From: Plantactinospora sp. BC1
GTDB taxonomy: Bacteria; Actinomycetota; Actinomycetes; Mycobacteriales; Micromonosporaceae
Direction of reading: 5' to 3'
Assembly: GCF_003030345.1 (NCBI RefSeq)
Contig: NZ_CP028158.1
Coordinates: 6,944,001-7,008,000 of the forward strand
Length of the DNA: 64,000 bases
Part shown: piece by piece, positions 31,541 to 39,571 of the stretch
Layout: each line of letters opens with the position of its first letter
How positions within the stretch are numbered: the stretch's first letter is position 1
Made by a program: the position numbers and the translations under genes
The notes under the pieces: model-generated
Seen by the model: only the letters and a program-made list of their open reading frames with translations
The model's database searches: none
Told to the model about the DNA's origin: nothing

Positions 31541-31690
31541 GTATCCCTTCCGTCGGCCGCCGACCGGGTTAGCTGACGGGTTCGGGATGGAAGTGGTCCC
31601 TACCGCTTGCGCGGATTCACCCCAGGGGTGCGTGGGTCCCCGGCTCGCCGGGTGGCGATTAGGCGGCGATCAGCGCCGGCACCACGCGGT
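31541..31690 (-). promoter_or_regulatory. c-di-AMP riboswitch (ydaO-yuaA type)
   Basis: On the minus strand the conserved blocks appear in the order expected for actinobacterial ydaO RNAs: CCGGGGACCCACG, GGGGTGAATC, GCGGTAGGGA, CTTCCATCCCGAACCCG, TCAGCTAACCCGGTCGGCG, and a closing GACGGAAGGGAT. It ends 2 nt before the GTG of the secreted peptidase gene, leaving no room for a separate terminator. The ribosome site GGAAGGG is itself part of the RNA and can pair with the CTTCCATCCC block. Control of translation start by c-di-AMP is therefore likely. The exact 5' boundary is estimated. Confidence 0.9.
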
Positions 31691-31930
31691 ATCCGGCGGC
31701 TATGAACGGCAGACAGCATACCCGGTTTCACTTCCGGAATGGCAAGCCCCGTTCGCGGGTAAAAGCGTTGCCGGACAACGACTATCAGTAATCACGGCGC
31801 GTCGGACGCATCGAAGGTCATGCTTTGTCCGCCATTATCGACTAGCTGCTGTCGGCTATTTACCAAGCGCGTTATCAACCGTCTGACGTGCGGAAACGTG
31901 TCCAGGTTGGTCGGTGGCGTGATTCCCCGG
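31691..31930. other. Leader/promoter region of the riboswitch gene
   Basis: AT-richer than its surroundings and without a gene. On the minus strand a TATGCT (-10-like) box lies about 30 bp upstream of the riboswitch, with TTGCCA about 19 bp further up. These are weak promoter candidates only. Confidence 0.35.
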
Positions 31931-32959
31931 TCACCGTCGGCGCCAGGGCGTTGTGCCGAACAGCACACCGGCCACCGTACCGGCCGAGAGCAGACCCGCT
32001 GTCACCGCGCCCCGGTGCTGGGACAGCCAGAGTTGCGGACTCCGTGTCCGGTACGGCGTGTCGAACGAGCCGTGCGCGCCCCGGTCCACCCCGGTGCCGT
32101 CGTCGACCGGGTGCCACAGGTTGGCCGGTCGACCCCGCTCGGCCGGCTGCTCCGTCTGCTGGCCGGAGTACCCCGTCCGGGCCAGGTACCGGTCGAGCAG
32201 GCCGGGCACCAGCCGGTTGCCGAGGATGGTGCCGACCGTCGAGGCGCCGACCCAGTACTCCCGCCGGCCCGGGCGGTCGGCAGCGTGCACGATGGCCCGG
32301 GCCGCCAGTTCGGGCTGGTAGATCGGTGGCACCGGCTGGGCGCGGTTGCGCAGCCGGGACAGTACCCAGTCGAACTGCGGGGTGTTCACCGCCGGCAGGT
32401 GCACCATGGTGAGCCGGACCGGGCTCCGGTCGTGCAGCAGTTCGCAGCGCAGCGACTCGGTGAAGCCCGCGATGGCGTGCTTCGCGCCGCAGTACGCGGA
32501 CTGGAGCGGGATCGACCGGTAGGCCAGTGCCGACCCGACCTGCACGATCGTGCCGCTGCCGCGCGCCAGCATCCGGTCGAGGGCGGCCCGGGTGCCGTGG
32601 ACGTACCCGAGATAGCAGACCTCGGTCACCCGCCGGAACTCCTCCGGTCCGATCTCCTTGAAGGGCGCGAAGACCGAGACGATGGCGTTGTTGACCCAGA
32701 GGTCGATGGGCCCGAGTTCGCTGGTCGCCCGCTCCGCCGCCGCCTCCACCTGGCGGTAGTCCGCCACGTCGGTCTCGATCGGCAGCGCCACGCCGCCGGC
32801 CGCCCGGACGTCCTCGGCGGCGCCCCGCAGGCCGGTGTCGCCCCGGGCCAGCAGGGCGAGCCGCATCCCCCGGCTGGCCAGCAGCCGGGCCGTGGCCCGG
32901 CCCACCCCGGCACTCGCTCCGGTGACCACCGCCACCCGCGCCGCAGGTCGCCGCCGCAT
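31931..32959 (-). CDS. Short-chain dehydrogenase/reductase with C-terminal membrane segment
   Basis: NAD(P)-dependent SDR of 342 residues from the ATG at 32959 (MRRRPAARVAVVTGAS), which follows GGGGGAG; the frame upstream is Pro/Arg noise. The cofactor motif is TGASAGVGRA, NNA is kept in LWVNNAIVSV, and the catalytic Ser and YxxxK are in QVGSALAYRSIPLQSAYCGAKHA. The C-terminal 90 residues exceed the classical SDR length and end in a hydrophobic segment (GAVTAGLLSAGTVAGVLFG) plus Arg cluster, suggesting membrane attachment. Substrate unknown. Confidence 0.9.
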   Translation of the reverse strand: MRRRPAARVAVVTGASAGVGRATARLLASRGMRLALLARGDTGLRGAAEDVRAAGGVALPIETDVADYRQVEAAAERATSELGPIDLWVNNAIVSVFAPFKEIGPEEFRRVTEVCYLGYVHGTRAALDRMLARGSGTIVQVGSALAYRSIPLQSAYCGAKHAIAGFTESLRCELLHDRSPVRLTMVHLPAVNTPQFDWVLSRLRNRAQPVPPIYQPELAARAIVHAADRPGRREYWVGASTVGTILGNRLVPGLLDRYLARTGYSGQQTEQPAERGRPANLWHPVDDGTGVDRGAHGSFDTPYRTRSPQLWLSQHRGAVTAGLLSAGTVAGVLFGTTPWRRR

Positions 32960-33279
32960 CCGCTCCCCCGTCCCGAACCTCCCCGGTCGCCGCGCGCCGG
33001 CTACCCGGCCGACGCCCCGACAAACTCCCGGACGCCCTCCGTCGCCGGGCCGCCACGGCACGCCGGGCCGCCACGGCACGTGCGGACGGGGGCTCTGGAG
33101 AGGCGGAGAGGCGGAGCCGGGCAGGAGGCGGGCAGTCGGAGTGACCGGCCGGGCCACCCGTCCGGGTGAGGATGAACCCCGGCCGGGCGGGTAACCGCGT
33201 CCGCGACGCGGCGGGCGTCGTCGAGGGGTGCGGCGGACGACGGTGCGGCGGGTGACGGTGCGGCGGGCGTCCGCGATGG
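32960..33279. other. Divergent intergenic region with GTGCGGCGG repeat
   Basis: About 320 bp between the SDR and deacetylase starts with no gene. Its right part (33225-33310) is an imperfect repeat of GGTGCGGCGGGTGA-like units (12-15 bp) that runs into the first codons of the deacetylase gene. No clear promoter box was found. Confidence 0.5.
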
Positions 33280-34026
33280 GTGCGGCGGGTGATGGTGCGG
33301 CGGGCGGAGGAACAAGTGCGCGGCGGCGCGGTACCGGCGGCGACCGTCGGTGCCGCGCTGGCCGTCCAGGTGGTGCCGGCCGTGACGGTACTGCCCCGGG
33401 TACGGCTGCGGTTCTTTCCCCGGCTGAGCGGACGCGGCTCGCCGGGGCACGTCGCGCTCACCTTCGACGACGGCCCCGACCCGGCCTCCACCCCGCTCTT
33501 CGTCGAGACCCTCGCCGCACACCGGACCCGGGCGACGTTCTTCCTGCTCGGCTCGATGCTGGCCCGCGCGCCGGAACTCGGGCTGGATCTCGTCGCCGCC
33601 GGGCACGAGGTCGCGGTGCACGGCTGGGCGCACCAGAACCTGCTGCTCCGGGGGCCGCACGCCACCTACCGCGACCTGGCCCGGACCCGGGAACTGATCG
33701 GAGCGGTGACCGGACGGGTACCCCGGTTCTTCCGCCCGCCGTACGGGGTGTTCAGCGGCGCCGCCCTGATCGCCGCGCGCCGGCTGGACCTGACCCCGGT
33801 GCTCTGGACCTGCTGGGGGCGGGACTGGACCCGGTCGGCGACCCCCTCCTCGGTACTCGACACGCTGCGCGACGGGCTGGCCGGCGGCGGCACCGTGCTG
33901 CTGCACGACTCCGACTGCACCTCGGCGCCGGGTGCCTGGCGGGCCAGCCTCGCCGCCCTGCCCCACCTGCTGGAGGAGTGCCTCCGCCGGGGCTGGCGGG
34001 TCGGCCCGCTCGGCGAACACGGCTGA
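33280..34026 (+). CDS. Polysaccharide deacetylase (NodB/CE4 family)
   Basis: Membrane-anchored or exported CE4 deacetylase of 248 residues. A single N-terminal hydrophobic segment (about residues 18-38) precedes the NodB domain. Motif 1 is TFDDGPDP (catalytic and metal Asp), motif 2 HGWAHQN (two metal His), motif 3 RPPYGVFS, motif 4 DWTRS region, motif 5 VLLHDSD (catalytic His). Acts on N-acetyl groups of peptidoglycan or another surface glycan. The start is uncertain because the repeat upstream offers GTG at 33280 and ATG at 33292. It converges on the GT2 gene. Confidence 0.92.
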   Translation: MRRVMVRRAEEQVRGGAVPAATVGAALAVQVVPAVTVLPRVRLRFFPRLSGRGSPGHVALTFDDGPDPASTPLFVETLAAHRTRATFFLLGSMLARAPELGLDLVAAGHEVAVHGWAHQNLLLRGPHATYRDLARTRELIGAVTGRVPRFFRPPYGVFSGAALIAARRLDLTPVLWTCWGRDWTRSATPSSVLDTLRDGLAGGGTVLLHDSDCTSAPGAWRASLAALPHLLEECLRRGWRVGPLGEHG

Positions 34027-34118
34027 TCCGGCCGCCCGGCGCCAAGAGCGCGGGGATCAGGCTCAACCAGCGGTTCGCCCGGGGTGTGCCGGTGCCCACT
34101 GCCCGGCGGGCTCAGCCC

Positions 34119-34152
34119 ACCCGGTCGGTCAACTCACCCGGTCGGTCAGCTC
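34119..34152. repeat. 17-bp duplication across the GT2 stop codon
   Basis: Two copies of ACCCGGTCGGTCAACTC (34119-34135 and 34136-34152, differing by one base). The stop codon of the minus-strand glycosyltransferase falls inside the downstream copy. Confidence 0.8.
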
Positions 34153-35250
34153 CCCGGGTACCGCCTCGACCCGGCTGCCGGGCACGGCGGCCACCGGTGC
34201 CGACCCGGCGGCGTCGGCCGTCGGCCGCGACCCCAGCGGGTGCCGGACCCGGGTCACCACGCCGACGTGCGCCCGCCGCGCGGCCTGGAGCGCGGCGAAG
34301 AGCCCGTACGCTCCGCGACCGACCAGCCGGTGCTTGAGCCCGACGGCGCCGCCCGGCGGCTGGTAGCCGGCGGGCGGCAGGTGTGCCCGGTACCGGGTGA
34401 CGATCTCGGCGAAGAACTCGCGGCGGCGCGCGGGCGGCACCCGTCGGGGATGGCCGAGCACCTGCAAGAGGTGCCAGATCATCCGCTGGAAGATCAGGTG
34501 ACGCAGTTCGGCCGGCACCGCCGGGTCGGCGTCCAGCCCGGACAGCACCCGGTCCCAGTGCGCGAAGACCTCGAAGTGCCGGTCGCTGACCGTCGCGGTG
34601 ATCGCACCCTCGGGACGCTGCCGGTACGCGTAACAGCAGCGGTCCAGCAGGGCGATCCGCTGCGCGGCGAGCATCAGCGGAAAGCTGAACGAGACGTCCT
34701 CGTACCAGCCGGGTCCGAAGGTCAGGCCGAGGTCGAGGAGGAACCGGCGCCGGATCACCTTGTTGCAGGTGATGTGCAGCACCGACAGCAGGGCCGGCCG
34801 CTGCCGGAGGGTGAAGGTATCCGGCCCCGGGCCTCCGGCACCGACCTGGGAGAGCGACAGGTGCCGGGTCCCGCCGTTCGGGTAGTACCGGGTGTACGCG
34901 GTGACCAGCAGGTCGGGCCGGGTCCGGGTCAACCGCTCGGCGACGGCGGTGAGGCTCCCCTCGGGCAGCCAGTCGTCGCCGTCGACGAACCACACGTACT
35001 CGCCGGTGGCCCGGGACAGGCCGGTGTTGCGGGCCGCCCCGAGCCCCTGGTTCTGGTCGAGGGTGACCACCACCAGCCGGCAGTCGCGTTCGGCGTACCG
35101 GGCCAGGATCGCCGCGCTGCCGTCGCGGGATCCGTCGTCCACCGCCACCAGTTCGAGGTCGCGGAAGGACGCGTCGAGGATGGAGTCCAGGCAGTCGGCC
35201 AGGTACGCCCGCACCTGGTAGACCGGGACTATCACGCTGAGCAGGGTCAC
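34129..35250 (-). CDS. Glycosyltransferase family 2 protein
   Basis: Cytoplasmic sugar transferase of 373 residues. The start is a GTG at 35250 (VTLLSVIVPVYQ) 8 nt after GGAGG; the longer frame lacks a site. The GT-A core is clear: LSVIVPVYQVRAYLADCLDSIL, VDDGSRDGS, LDQNQGLGAARNTGL, GEYVWFVDGDDWLPEGSL (DxD-type motif), and GWYEDVSF. The C-terminal part is helical and resembles transferases of teichoic acid or exopolysaccharide assembly. The 3' end, including the stop codon, lies in a 17-bp tandem duplication (34119-34152). An AT-rich inverted repeat lies upstream. Confidence 0.92.
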   Translation of the reverse strand: MTLLSVIVPVYQVRAYLADCLDSILDASFRDLELVAVDDGSRDGSAAILARYAERDCRLVVVTLDQNQGLGAARNTGLSRATGEYVWFVDGDDWLPEGSLTAVAERLTRTRPDLLVTAYTRYYPNGGTRHLSLSQVGAGGPGPDTFTLRQRPALLSVLHITCNKVIRRRFLLDLGLTFGPGWYEDVSFSFPLMLAAQRIALLDRCCYAYRQRPEGAITATVSDRHFEVFAHWDRVLSGLDADPAVPAELRHLIFQRMIWHLLQVLGHPRRVPPARRREFFAEIVTRYRAHLPPAGYQPPGGAVGLKHRLVGRGAYGLFAALQAARRAHVGVVTRVRHPLGSRPTADAAGSAPVAAVPGSRVEAVPGELTDRVS

Positions 35251-35328
35251 CGTGGAAACCTCCGGGGGAGGACGGAGACCGAATAGTAGCGCCGAGTAAT
35301 CAGCCGCCACGCGTTCAGTAACTAGCGA

Positions 35329-35351
35329 GTGACCAAATTGTGATTTGTCAC
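35329..35351 (-). promoter_or_regulatory. AT-rich inverted repeat upstream of GT2
   Basis: GTGAC-c-AAAT (35329-35338) pairs with ATTT-GTCAC (35343-35351) around TGTG, with one unpaired C. It lies 79 bp upstream of the GT2 start in an AT-rich pocket and 54 bp beyond the stop of the membrane protein gene on its other side. It could be an operator or a processing/termination hairpin. Confidence 0.4.
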
Positions 35352-35405
35352 TTCGATCAACACCTGTCCGGATCTACCGGTCAACCGGTTCGCGTACCCG
35401 GAGGG

Positions 35406-35951
35406 TCAGAGCCCCGCCACCCAGTTCCACAGGTCGACCACCCACTCGGTCTGGCGCAGGTACGCCACCCCGACCCCGGCCAGGAAGATCCCGGTGACCA
35501 GGTGCGCGCCCCGGGCACTACGGCGGATCTTGCCGAGCTGACGCTCCCAGACGACCCGGCCGACCAGCCGGGCCAGCGCGAAGAGGCCGACCGCGACGAA
35601 GAGGGTCAGCACGAAGGTGACCACCGGACTGGTCAGGTCACCCCGGGCCGAGATCGCCCAGATCCCCCAGCAGACGAAGGCAAAGAGGCCGCCCAGCATG
35701 CTCCAGTGCCGCCCGATGCGCAGCTGCCGCCAGTGGTAGCCCGGCGGAAGCTGCTCCCGCTCCTGCTCCACCACCGGCCACCCCGTACCGGTCGGCTCGT
35801 GCGGCGCCTCCGGCTCGGTACGCGGCCGAGGCACCCCGACCTGCGCCACACCCCGCCGGAAGCCCTCGGGACCCGGCGGCATCCCCGGTCCCTCGGCACC
35901 GGGCGGCATCTCGACGGTCCGCTCGGCCCACGGCTGCGTCTGGTCTGCCAT
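35406..35951 (-). CDS. Small membrane protein, unknown function
   Basis: Predicted membrane protein of 181 residues from the ATG at 35951 (MADQTQPWAERTVE). The first 70 residues are Pro/Glu-rich and soluble. Four hydrophobic segments follow (WSMLGGLFAFVCWGIWAIS, VVTFVLTLFVAVGLFALAR, GAHLVTGIFLAGVGVAYL and the C-terminal stretch). The basic helix VWERQLGKIRRSARGAH joins two of them. I do not recognise the family; similar small proteins occur in Micromonosporaceae. Frames reading through to 36368 or 36624 are shadows. Confidence 0.8.
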   Translation of the reverse strand: MADQTQPWAERTVEMPPGAEGPGMPPGPEGFRRGVAQVGVPRPRTEPEAPHEPTGTGWPVVEQEREQLPPGYHWRQLRIGRHWSMLGGLFAFVCWGIWAISARGDLTSPVVTFVLTLFVAVGLFALARLVGRVVWERQLGKIRRSARGAHLVTGIFLAGVGVAYLRQTEWVVDLWNWVAGL

Positions 35952-36040
35952 CTGTCCCGTCCTCCCCATCGGCTCGGGTCCGGAACCCGCTCCAGTTCCG
36001 AGGGTAGCCAGCCGGCAAAGCCCGCGCCGAGCCACCGTCG

Positions 36041-36098
36041 ATCGACCGGACCGGAAGCCGATCGACCGGACCGGGAGCCGATCGACCGGACCGGGACG
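36041..36098. repeat. 20-bp tandem repeat, three copies
   Basis: ATCGACCGGACCGGAAGCCG-type units at 36041, 36061 and 36081 (the last one truncated), intergenic between the membrane protein and the small ORFs at 36225. Each unit contains the self-complementary core CGGACCG/GATCGACCGG. Confidence 0.8.
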
Positions 36099-36224
36099 AT
36101 GACCTCCACGTCGTTCGACCTCCCGGCCCGGCCCTCCGCCGCGTTCGGCGGGCAGCGGGCACCCGCCGGTCCGGCGAGCTGCTGAGCCGGGACCGGCACG
36201 CCACCGGCCGGTAGGGTCGGCAGC

Positions 36225-36305
36225 ATGACCGGGCGGAGCGAGGGCACCTGCCAGCTCCGGTCTGCCGGTCATGACGCCGACGGGCGGAGCGAGGAGGCGA
36301 CATGA
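36225..36305 (+). CDS. Possible 26-residue leader peptide
   Basis: An ATG at 36225 opens a 26-codon frame (MTGRSEGTCQ...) that ends in a TGA overlapping the ATG of the next gene (ATGA). It contains a direct repeat of GGGCGGAGCGAG, whose second copy supplies the ribosome site (GAGGAGG) of the downstream gene. The ribosome site of the short frame itself is weak. It may be a coupling leader or simply a repeated 5' element; translation is unproven. Confidence 0.3.
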   Translation: MTGRSEGTCQLRSAGHDADGRSEEAT

Positions 36306-36613
36306 CCGAGCCGGAGCGTCGACGGCGGAGGCTGCGGCACGACCCGTCGAGCGGCAGCGGCGGCACACCCGAACAGGGGCGTCGCGGCGGAGACCCGGGC
36401 ACCGGGCCGGGCGCCGGGGACGACCGGGACGCGGAACGCGGCCTGCGCGGGCTGATCGGCTCGGGCGCCTCCCAGGTGAGTGTCGCGGCCGCGATGCGCG
36501 CCCGGGACGCGGCCCGGCCGACCGAGGCCGACCTCGCGGAGGCGGCCGAACGTCTGGTACTGGTCCGGCGCAACTGGGTACCCCGGGACGAGCTGCCGCG
36601 CGGCGGCCGCTGA
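36302..36613 (+). CDS. Small conserved-looking hypothetical protein
   Basis: Predicted soluble protein of 103 residues with a well-placed ribosome site (GAGGAGGCGACATG). The first half is Arg/Gly/Asp-rich and disordered. The second half is helical (LRGLIGSGASQVSVAAAMRARDAARPTEADLAEAAERLVLV) and ends RRNWVPRDELPRGGR. No family is recognised; the composition of the second half is protein-like and codon third positions are strongly GC, supporting a real gene. Confidence 0.68.
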   Translation: MTEPERRRRRLRHDPSSGSGGTPEQGRRGGDPGTGPGAGDDRDAERGLRGLIGSGASQVSVAAAMRARDAARPTEADLAEAAERLVLVRRNWVPRDELPRGGR

Positions 36614-36652
36614 GCGCCCGCCACCGACCAGCGGGGCGGGCGGCCCGTCCGG

Positions 36653-37126
36653 CTACGACGCCGGCAGTGCCGGCAGCGCGCCGGAGCGCTCGTACTCGGC
36701 GACCTGTCCGATCCGCCGCGCGTGCCGCTCGTTGCCGGAGAACGGCGTGGTGAGGAAGGCCTCCACGATCGCCGTCGCCTCGTCGAGGGTGTGCTGGCGG
36801 GCGCCGACCGCGACCACGTTCGCGTCGTTGTGTTCCCGGGCGAGCTGGGCGGTCTCGACGTTCCAGGCGAGCGCGGCGCGCACCCCGGCCACCTTGTTGG
36901 CGGCGATCTGCTCGCCGTTGCCCGAGCCGCCGATCACCACGCCCAGGCTGCCCGGGTCGGCCACCACCCGCGCCCCGCAGTGCAGGCAGAAGACCGGGTA
37001 GTCGTCGTCCGGGTCGAAGAGGAACGGCCCGACGTCCACCAGTTCGTAGCCCTGCTTGGCCAGGTGGTTGGCCAGGTGCACCTTCAGTTCGTAGCCGGCA
37101 TGGTCGGATCCCAGATAGACGCGCAT
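36653..37126 (-). CDS. rpiB: Ribose-5-phosphate isomerase B
   Basis: Interconverts ribose-5-phosphate and ribulose-5-phosphate in the pentose phosphate pathway. 157 residues from the ATG at 37126 (MRVYLGSDHAGYELK); the frame upstream to 37483 is noise. Signatures are GSDHAGYELK (phosphate binding), the catalytic-loop region VVIGGSGNGEQIAANKVAGVRAAL, and REHNDANVVAVGARQ. Where many RpiB enzymes have a Cys in DxCGTGxG, this branch has the GGSGNG form used by mycobacterial RpiB, which relies on a Glu (GEQ). Single-gene unit. Confidence 0.96.
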   Translation of the reverse strand: MRVYLGSDHAGYELKVHLANHLAKQGYELVDVGPFLFDPDDDYPVFCLHCGARVVADPGSLGVVIGGSGNGEQIAANKVAGVRAALAWNVETAQLAREHNDANVVAVGARQHTLDEATAIVEAFLTTPFSGNERHARRIGQVAEYERSGALPALPAS

Positions 37127-37284
37127 ACCGCGCAGTCTGTCAGCCCGCCACCGGCAGCCGCCGGCAGGCACGGCGACAGCCGGACAGATCACAACTCGAC
37201 CCCGCCCGCGGGCCCGGCCGGGCCACCCGGAACATCGCCGAGCGCCCGGCACCGTACGGCGGGTACCGCCAGTCCGCCGCAGGG

Positions 37285-38619
37285 TCAGTCGCGCGGGGTC
37301 TCCGCCGTGTCCCGGCCCAGCTCGGCCAGGACCAGGCCGGCCCGGGCCTTCGGGGTGAACCAGGTGCTCTTGCGGGGCATCTTCTGCCGGGCCAGGTTCA
37401 CCGCGACGAAGTCCTGCACGGTCACCGGGGCGATCAGGATCGCCAGCTCCGCCCGGCCGGCGTCGACCTCGCCGACCAGCCACCGCGCCGGGTAGTCCCC
37501 ACCGACGTACGTGATCCGCTTGTCGCCGGGGTCGAGCCCGAGCGCGTCCCGCAGCAGCACCCGCTCGACGAGCGCATGGTCCAGGTTCTCCACTCCCCCG
37601 CTTGGGCCCGAGGGGAGGGTGACGGCGTAGGTCGTGCCGGCCGCGTAGAGCTGGATCGTGCCGCCGGAGTCCGGTACCGCCGCCGGACCCGCCACCTGCT
37701 CGACCCGGGCGCCGGCCGCGCGCAGCCGGTCGAGCAGCTCGTCCGGGGTGCTGGTCAGCTCGCTGACCAGCCGGTTGTACGGCTGGATCGCCACCGAGCC
37801 GGGTGTGGTGACCACCGCGAGGAACCGGGGCAGCTCGCCGATCTGCGCGGCCAGACTGCGGTGGTTGCCGTCGGCGACGACGAGTTCTCCGGCACCGGCC
37901 AGCGCCAGCAACTCGTCCTGGCGGGGCCCCGGCCCCTCCAGCCAGATGGCGTGGGTCCGTCCCGCCTGGTCGGTGTCGGTCGCGGCCGGCGGGCCGGCGG
38001 CGTCGGTGGCCTCGGCCAGCGCCCGGTGCAGCGCCTCGCCGGCATTCGGCCGCGCACCGCCACCGCCGCTCGCACCGCCGCCGCCGCTCGCACCGCCGCC
38101 GCCGCTCGCACCGCTACCGCTGTCGCTCGCGCCGGGGTCGCCGCCGGCCCGGTTGCCGGTCTGGAGCAGCAGCACCGGCGAGAGGAGATGGCCGGTCGCC
38201 TCGGCGAGCGCCACCCGCTCCCGCACCTTGGCGATGAAGACGTCCTCGTTGCGGATCACCAGCCCGGGCTCGTCCGCACTGGTGGAGATCTGGTCGGTGT
38301 CGACCATGGCGAACATCCCGTAACCGGGCTCCTCGCCCGGCGCGGTGATCCGGTAGAGGACCACGACCTGCTCGGCCGGGGTGTAGCTGCCGTCCGCCCG
38401 CGCCTGCGCCAGCCGGGCGACCGCGTCCGGCAGCGCCTCGGTGAAGGACCGCCCGACGCTCTCCGGCGCCCGGTGCGGCATCTCGATCGCGAGTGCGCTG
38501 GCTGGGTTGTCCCGGATGATCGCCGTGATCTCGGCGTCGTCGGCGAACTCGTCGTAGTTCTGGGCGCCGGTGCCGCCAGTGGTGACCCAGGCGCGGCTGA
38601 TCGGATGCACGACCGTCAT
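37285..38619 (-). CDS. DUF1015 family protein
   Basis: Soluble protein of 444 residues. Typical DUF1015 stretches are present: VVLYRITAPGEEPGYGMFAMVDTDQ, IRNEDVFIAKVRERVALAEATGHLLSPVLLL, the central ADGNHRSLAAQI, and PVTVQDFVAVNLARQKMPRKSTWFTPKARAGLVL at the C-terminus. The family is widespread but has no settled biochemical role. Residues about 170-190 are a (SGGGGA)n linker encoded by an 18-bp tandem repeat (38068-38121), not usual in the family. Start ATG at 38619 (MTVVHPISRAW). Confidence 0.93.
   Translation of the reverse strand: MTVVHPISRAWVTTGGTGAQNYDEFADDAEITAIIRDNPASALAIEMPHRAPESVGRSFTEALPDAVARLAQARADGSYTPAEQVVVLYRITAPGEEPGYGMFAMVDTDQISTSADEPGLVIRNEDVFIAKVRERVALAEATGHLLSPVLLLQTGNRAGGDPGASDSGSGASGGGGASGGGGASGGGGARPNAGEALHRALAEATDAAGPPAATDTDQAGRTHAIWLEGPGPRQDELLALAGAGELVVADGNHRSLAAQIGELPRFLAVVTTPGSVAIQPYNRLVSELTSTPDELLDRLRAAGARVEQVAGPAAVPDSGGTIQLYAAGTTYAVTLPSGPSGGVENLDHALVERVLLRDALGLDPGDKRITYVGGDYPARWLVGEVDAGRAELAILIAPVTVQDFVAVNLARQKMPRKSTWFTPKARAGLVLAELGRDTAETPRD
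38068..38121. repeat. 18-bp tandem repeat in the DUF1015 gene
   Basis: Three units of GCTCGCACCGCCGCCGCC starting at 38068, 38086 and 38104. They encode a flexible (Ala-Ser-Gly-Gly-Gly-Gly)n linker on the minus strand and keep the reading frame. Confidence 0.85.
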
Positions 38620-38731
38620 GTGCCGGAACGCTACCGGCGGTGCCGGAGCCGGCGTACGGATACCCCGGCCGTTTCCACCCCGTGGGCGGCCCGGACCGGT
38701 GGGGTACCGGCCGAACCGCCCGGCGGTGCGC

Positions 38732-39361
38732 TCAGTCGAAGCTCGGCGCCTCGGTACGGGTCCGCTTCAGCTCGTAGAAGCCGGGCGTGCCGGCGACCAG
38801 GAGTACGCCGTCCCAGAGCCGGCCGGCCGCCTCGCCCTTCGGAGCCGGGGTGATCACGGGGCCGAAGAACGCGACGGTCTCCCCCGGCACCGGGCCGGGA
38901 GCGTGGACCACCGGGGTGCCGACGTCCTGGCCGACCGGCTTCATCCCGGCGTTGTGGCTGGCCCGCAGCGCCTCGTCGTACTCGGTGGAGTCGGCGGCCT
39001 CGGCCAGTGCCGGGTCCAGCCCGACGTCGGCCAGCGCCGCCCGGTACAGCTCCGGGCCCCGCTCCTCCTTGGCCAGGTGGATCCGGTTGCCGAGCGCGGT
39101 GTAGAGCTTGCCGACCGCCTCGGAGCCGTGCCGCTGCTCGACCGCGATGCAGATCCGCACCGGCCCCCAGGCGGTCCTCAGCCCCTCCCGGTACTGCTCG
39201 GGAAGGTCCTCCCGGCCCTCGTTGAGCACGGCGAGGCTCATCACCCGGAACCGGATGTCGACGGCGCGGACCTGCTCCACCTCCAACAGCCAGCGGGAGG
39301 TGATCCAGGCCCAGGGGCAGATCGGGTCGAAGAACATGTCAACGGACGCGCGCTCGGACAC
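38732..39361 (-). CDS. DsbA-like, mycothiol-dependent nitroreductase (Rv2466c) family protein
   Basis: Thioredoxin-fold protein of 209 residues from a GTG at 39361, 7 nt after AAGGGAG. The active-site region is DMFFDPICPWAWITSRWLLEV: the nucleophilic Cys is present but the CxxC second Cys is Ala (CPWA). The helical insertion (NEGREDLPEQYREGLRTAWGPVRI) and cis-Pro region (GQDVGTPVVHAPG) fit the DsbA/FrnE-like family that includes mycothiol-dependent Rv2466c. It probably reduces electrophiles or disulfides with mycothiol. Single gene, upstream divergent from pepN. Confidence 0.87.
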   Translation of the reverse strand: MSERASVDMFFDPICPWAWITSRWLLEVEQVRAVDIRFRVMSLAVLNEGREDLPEQYREGLRTAWGPVRICIAVEQRHGSEAVGKLYTALGNRIHLAKEERGPELYRAALADVGLDPALAEAADSTEYDEALRASHNAGMKPVGQDVGTPVVHAPGPVPGETVAFFGPVITPAPKGEAAGRLWDGVLLVAGTPGFYELKRTRTEAPSFD

Positions 39362-39571
39362 GGCGCGACTCCCTTCGTCGTCGGGGGCGGCCGAAATCGG
39401 CGGCACCGTTACAAATCTTCACCCGTGTACCCCGCACCGACAGCGGGATGAGACCGTGACATGGAGCACCAGTGCCATTCCCGCCGGCATGAAACACTCG
39501 ACGTCGAGCCGTGGGGATGGCTCGGTGCTGTCAACGGGGACAGCCAGCGGGAAGACCGGATGGAGATTCAC

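Noticed and set aside
33229-33310. GTGCGGCGG repeat as a promoter or operator array
   Set aside because: Simple-sequence repeat running into the deacetylase coding region; no symmetry.
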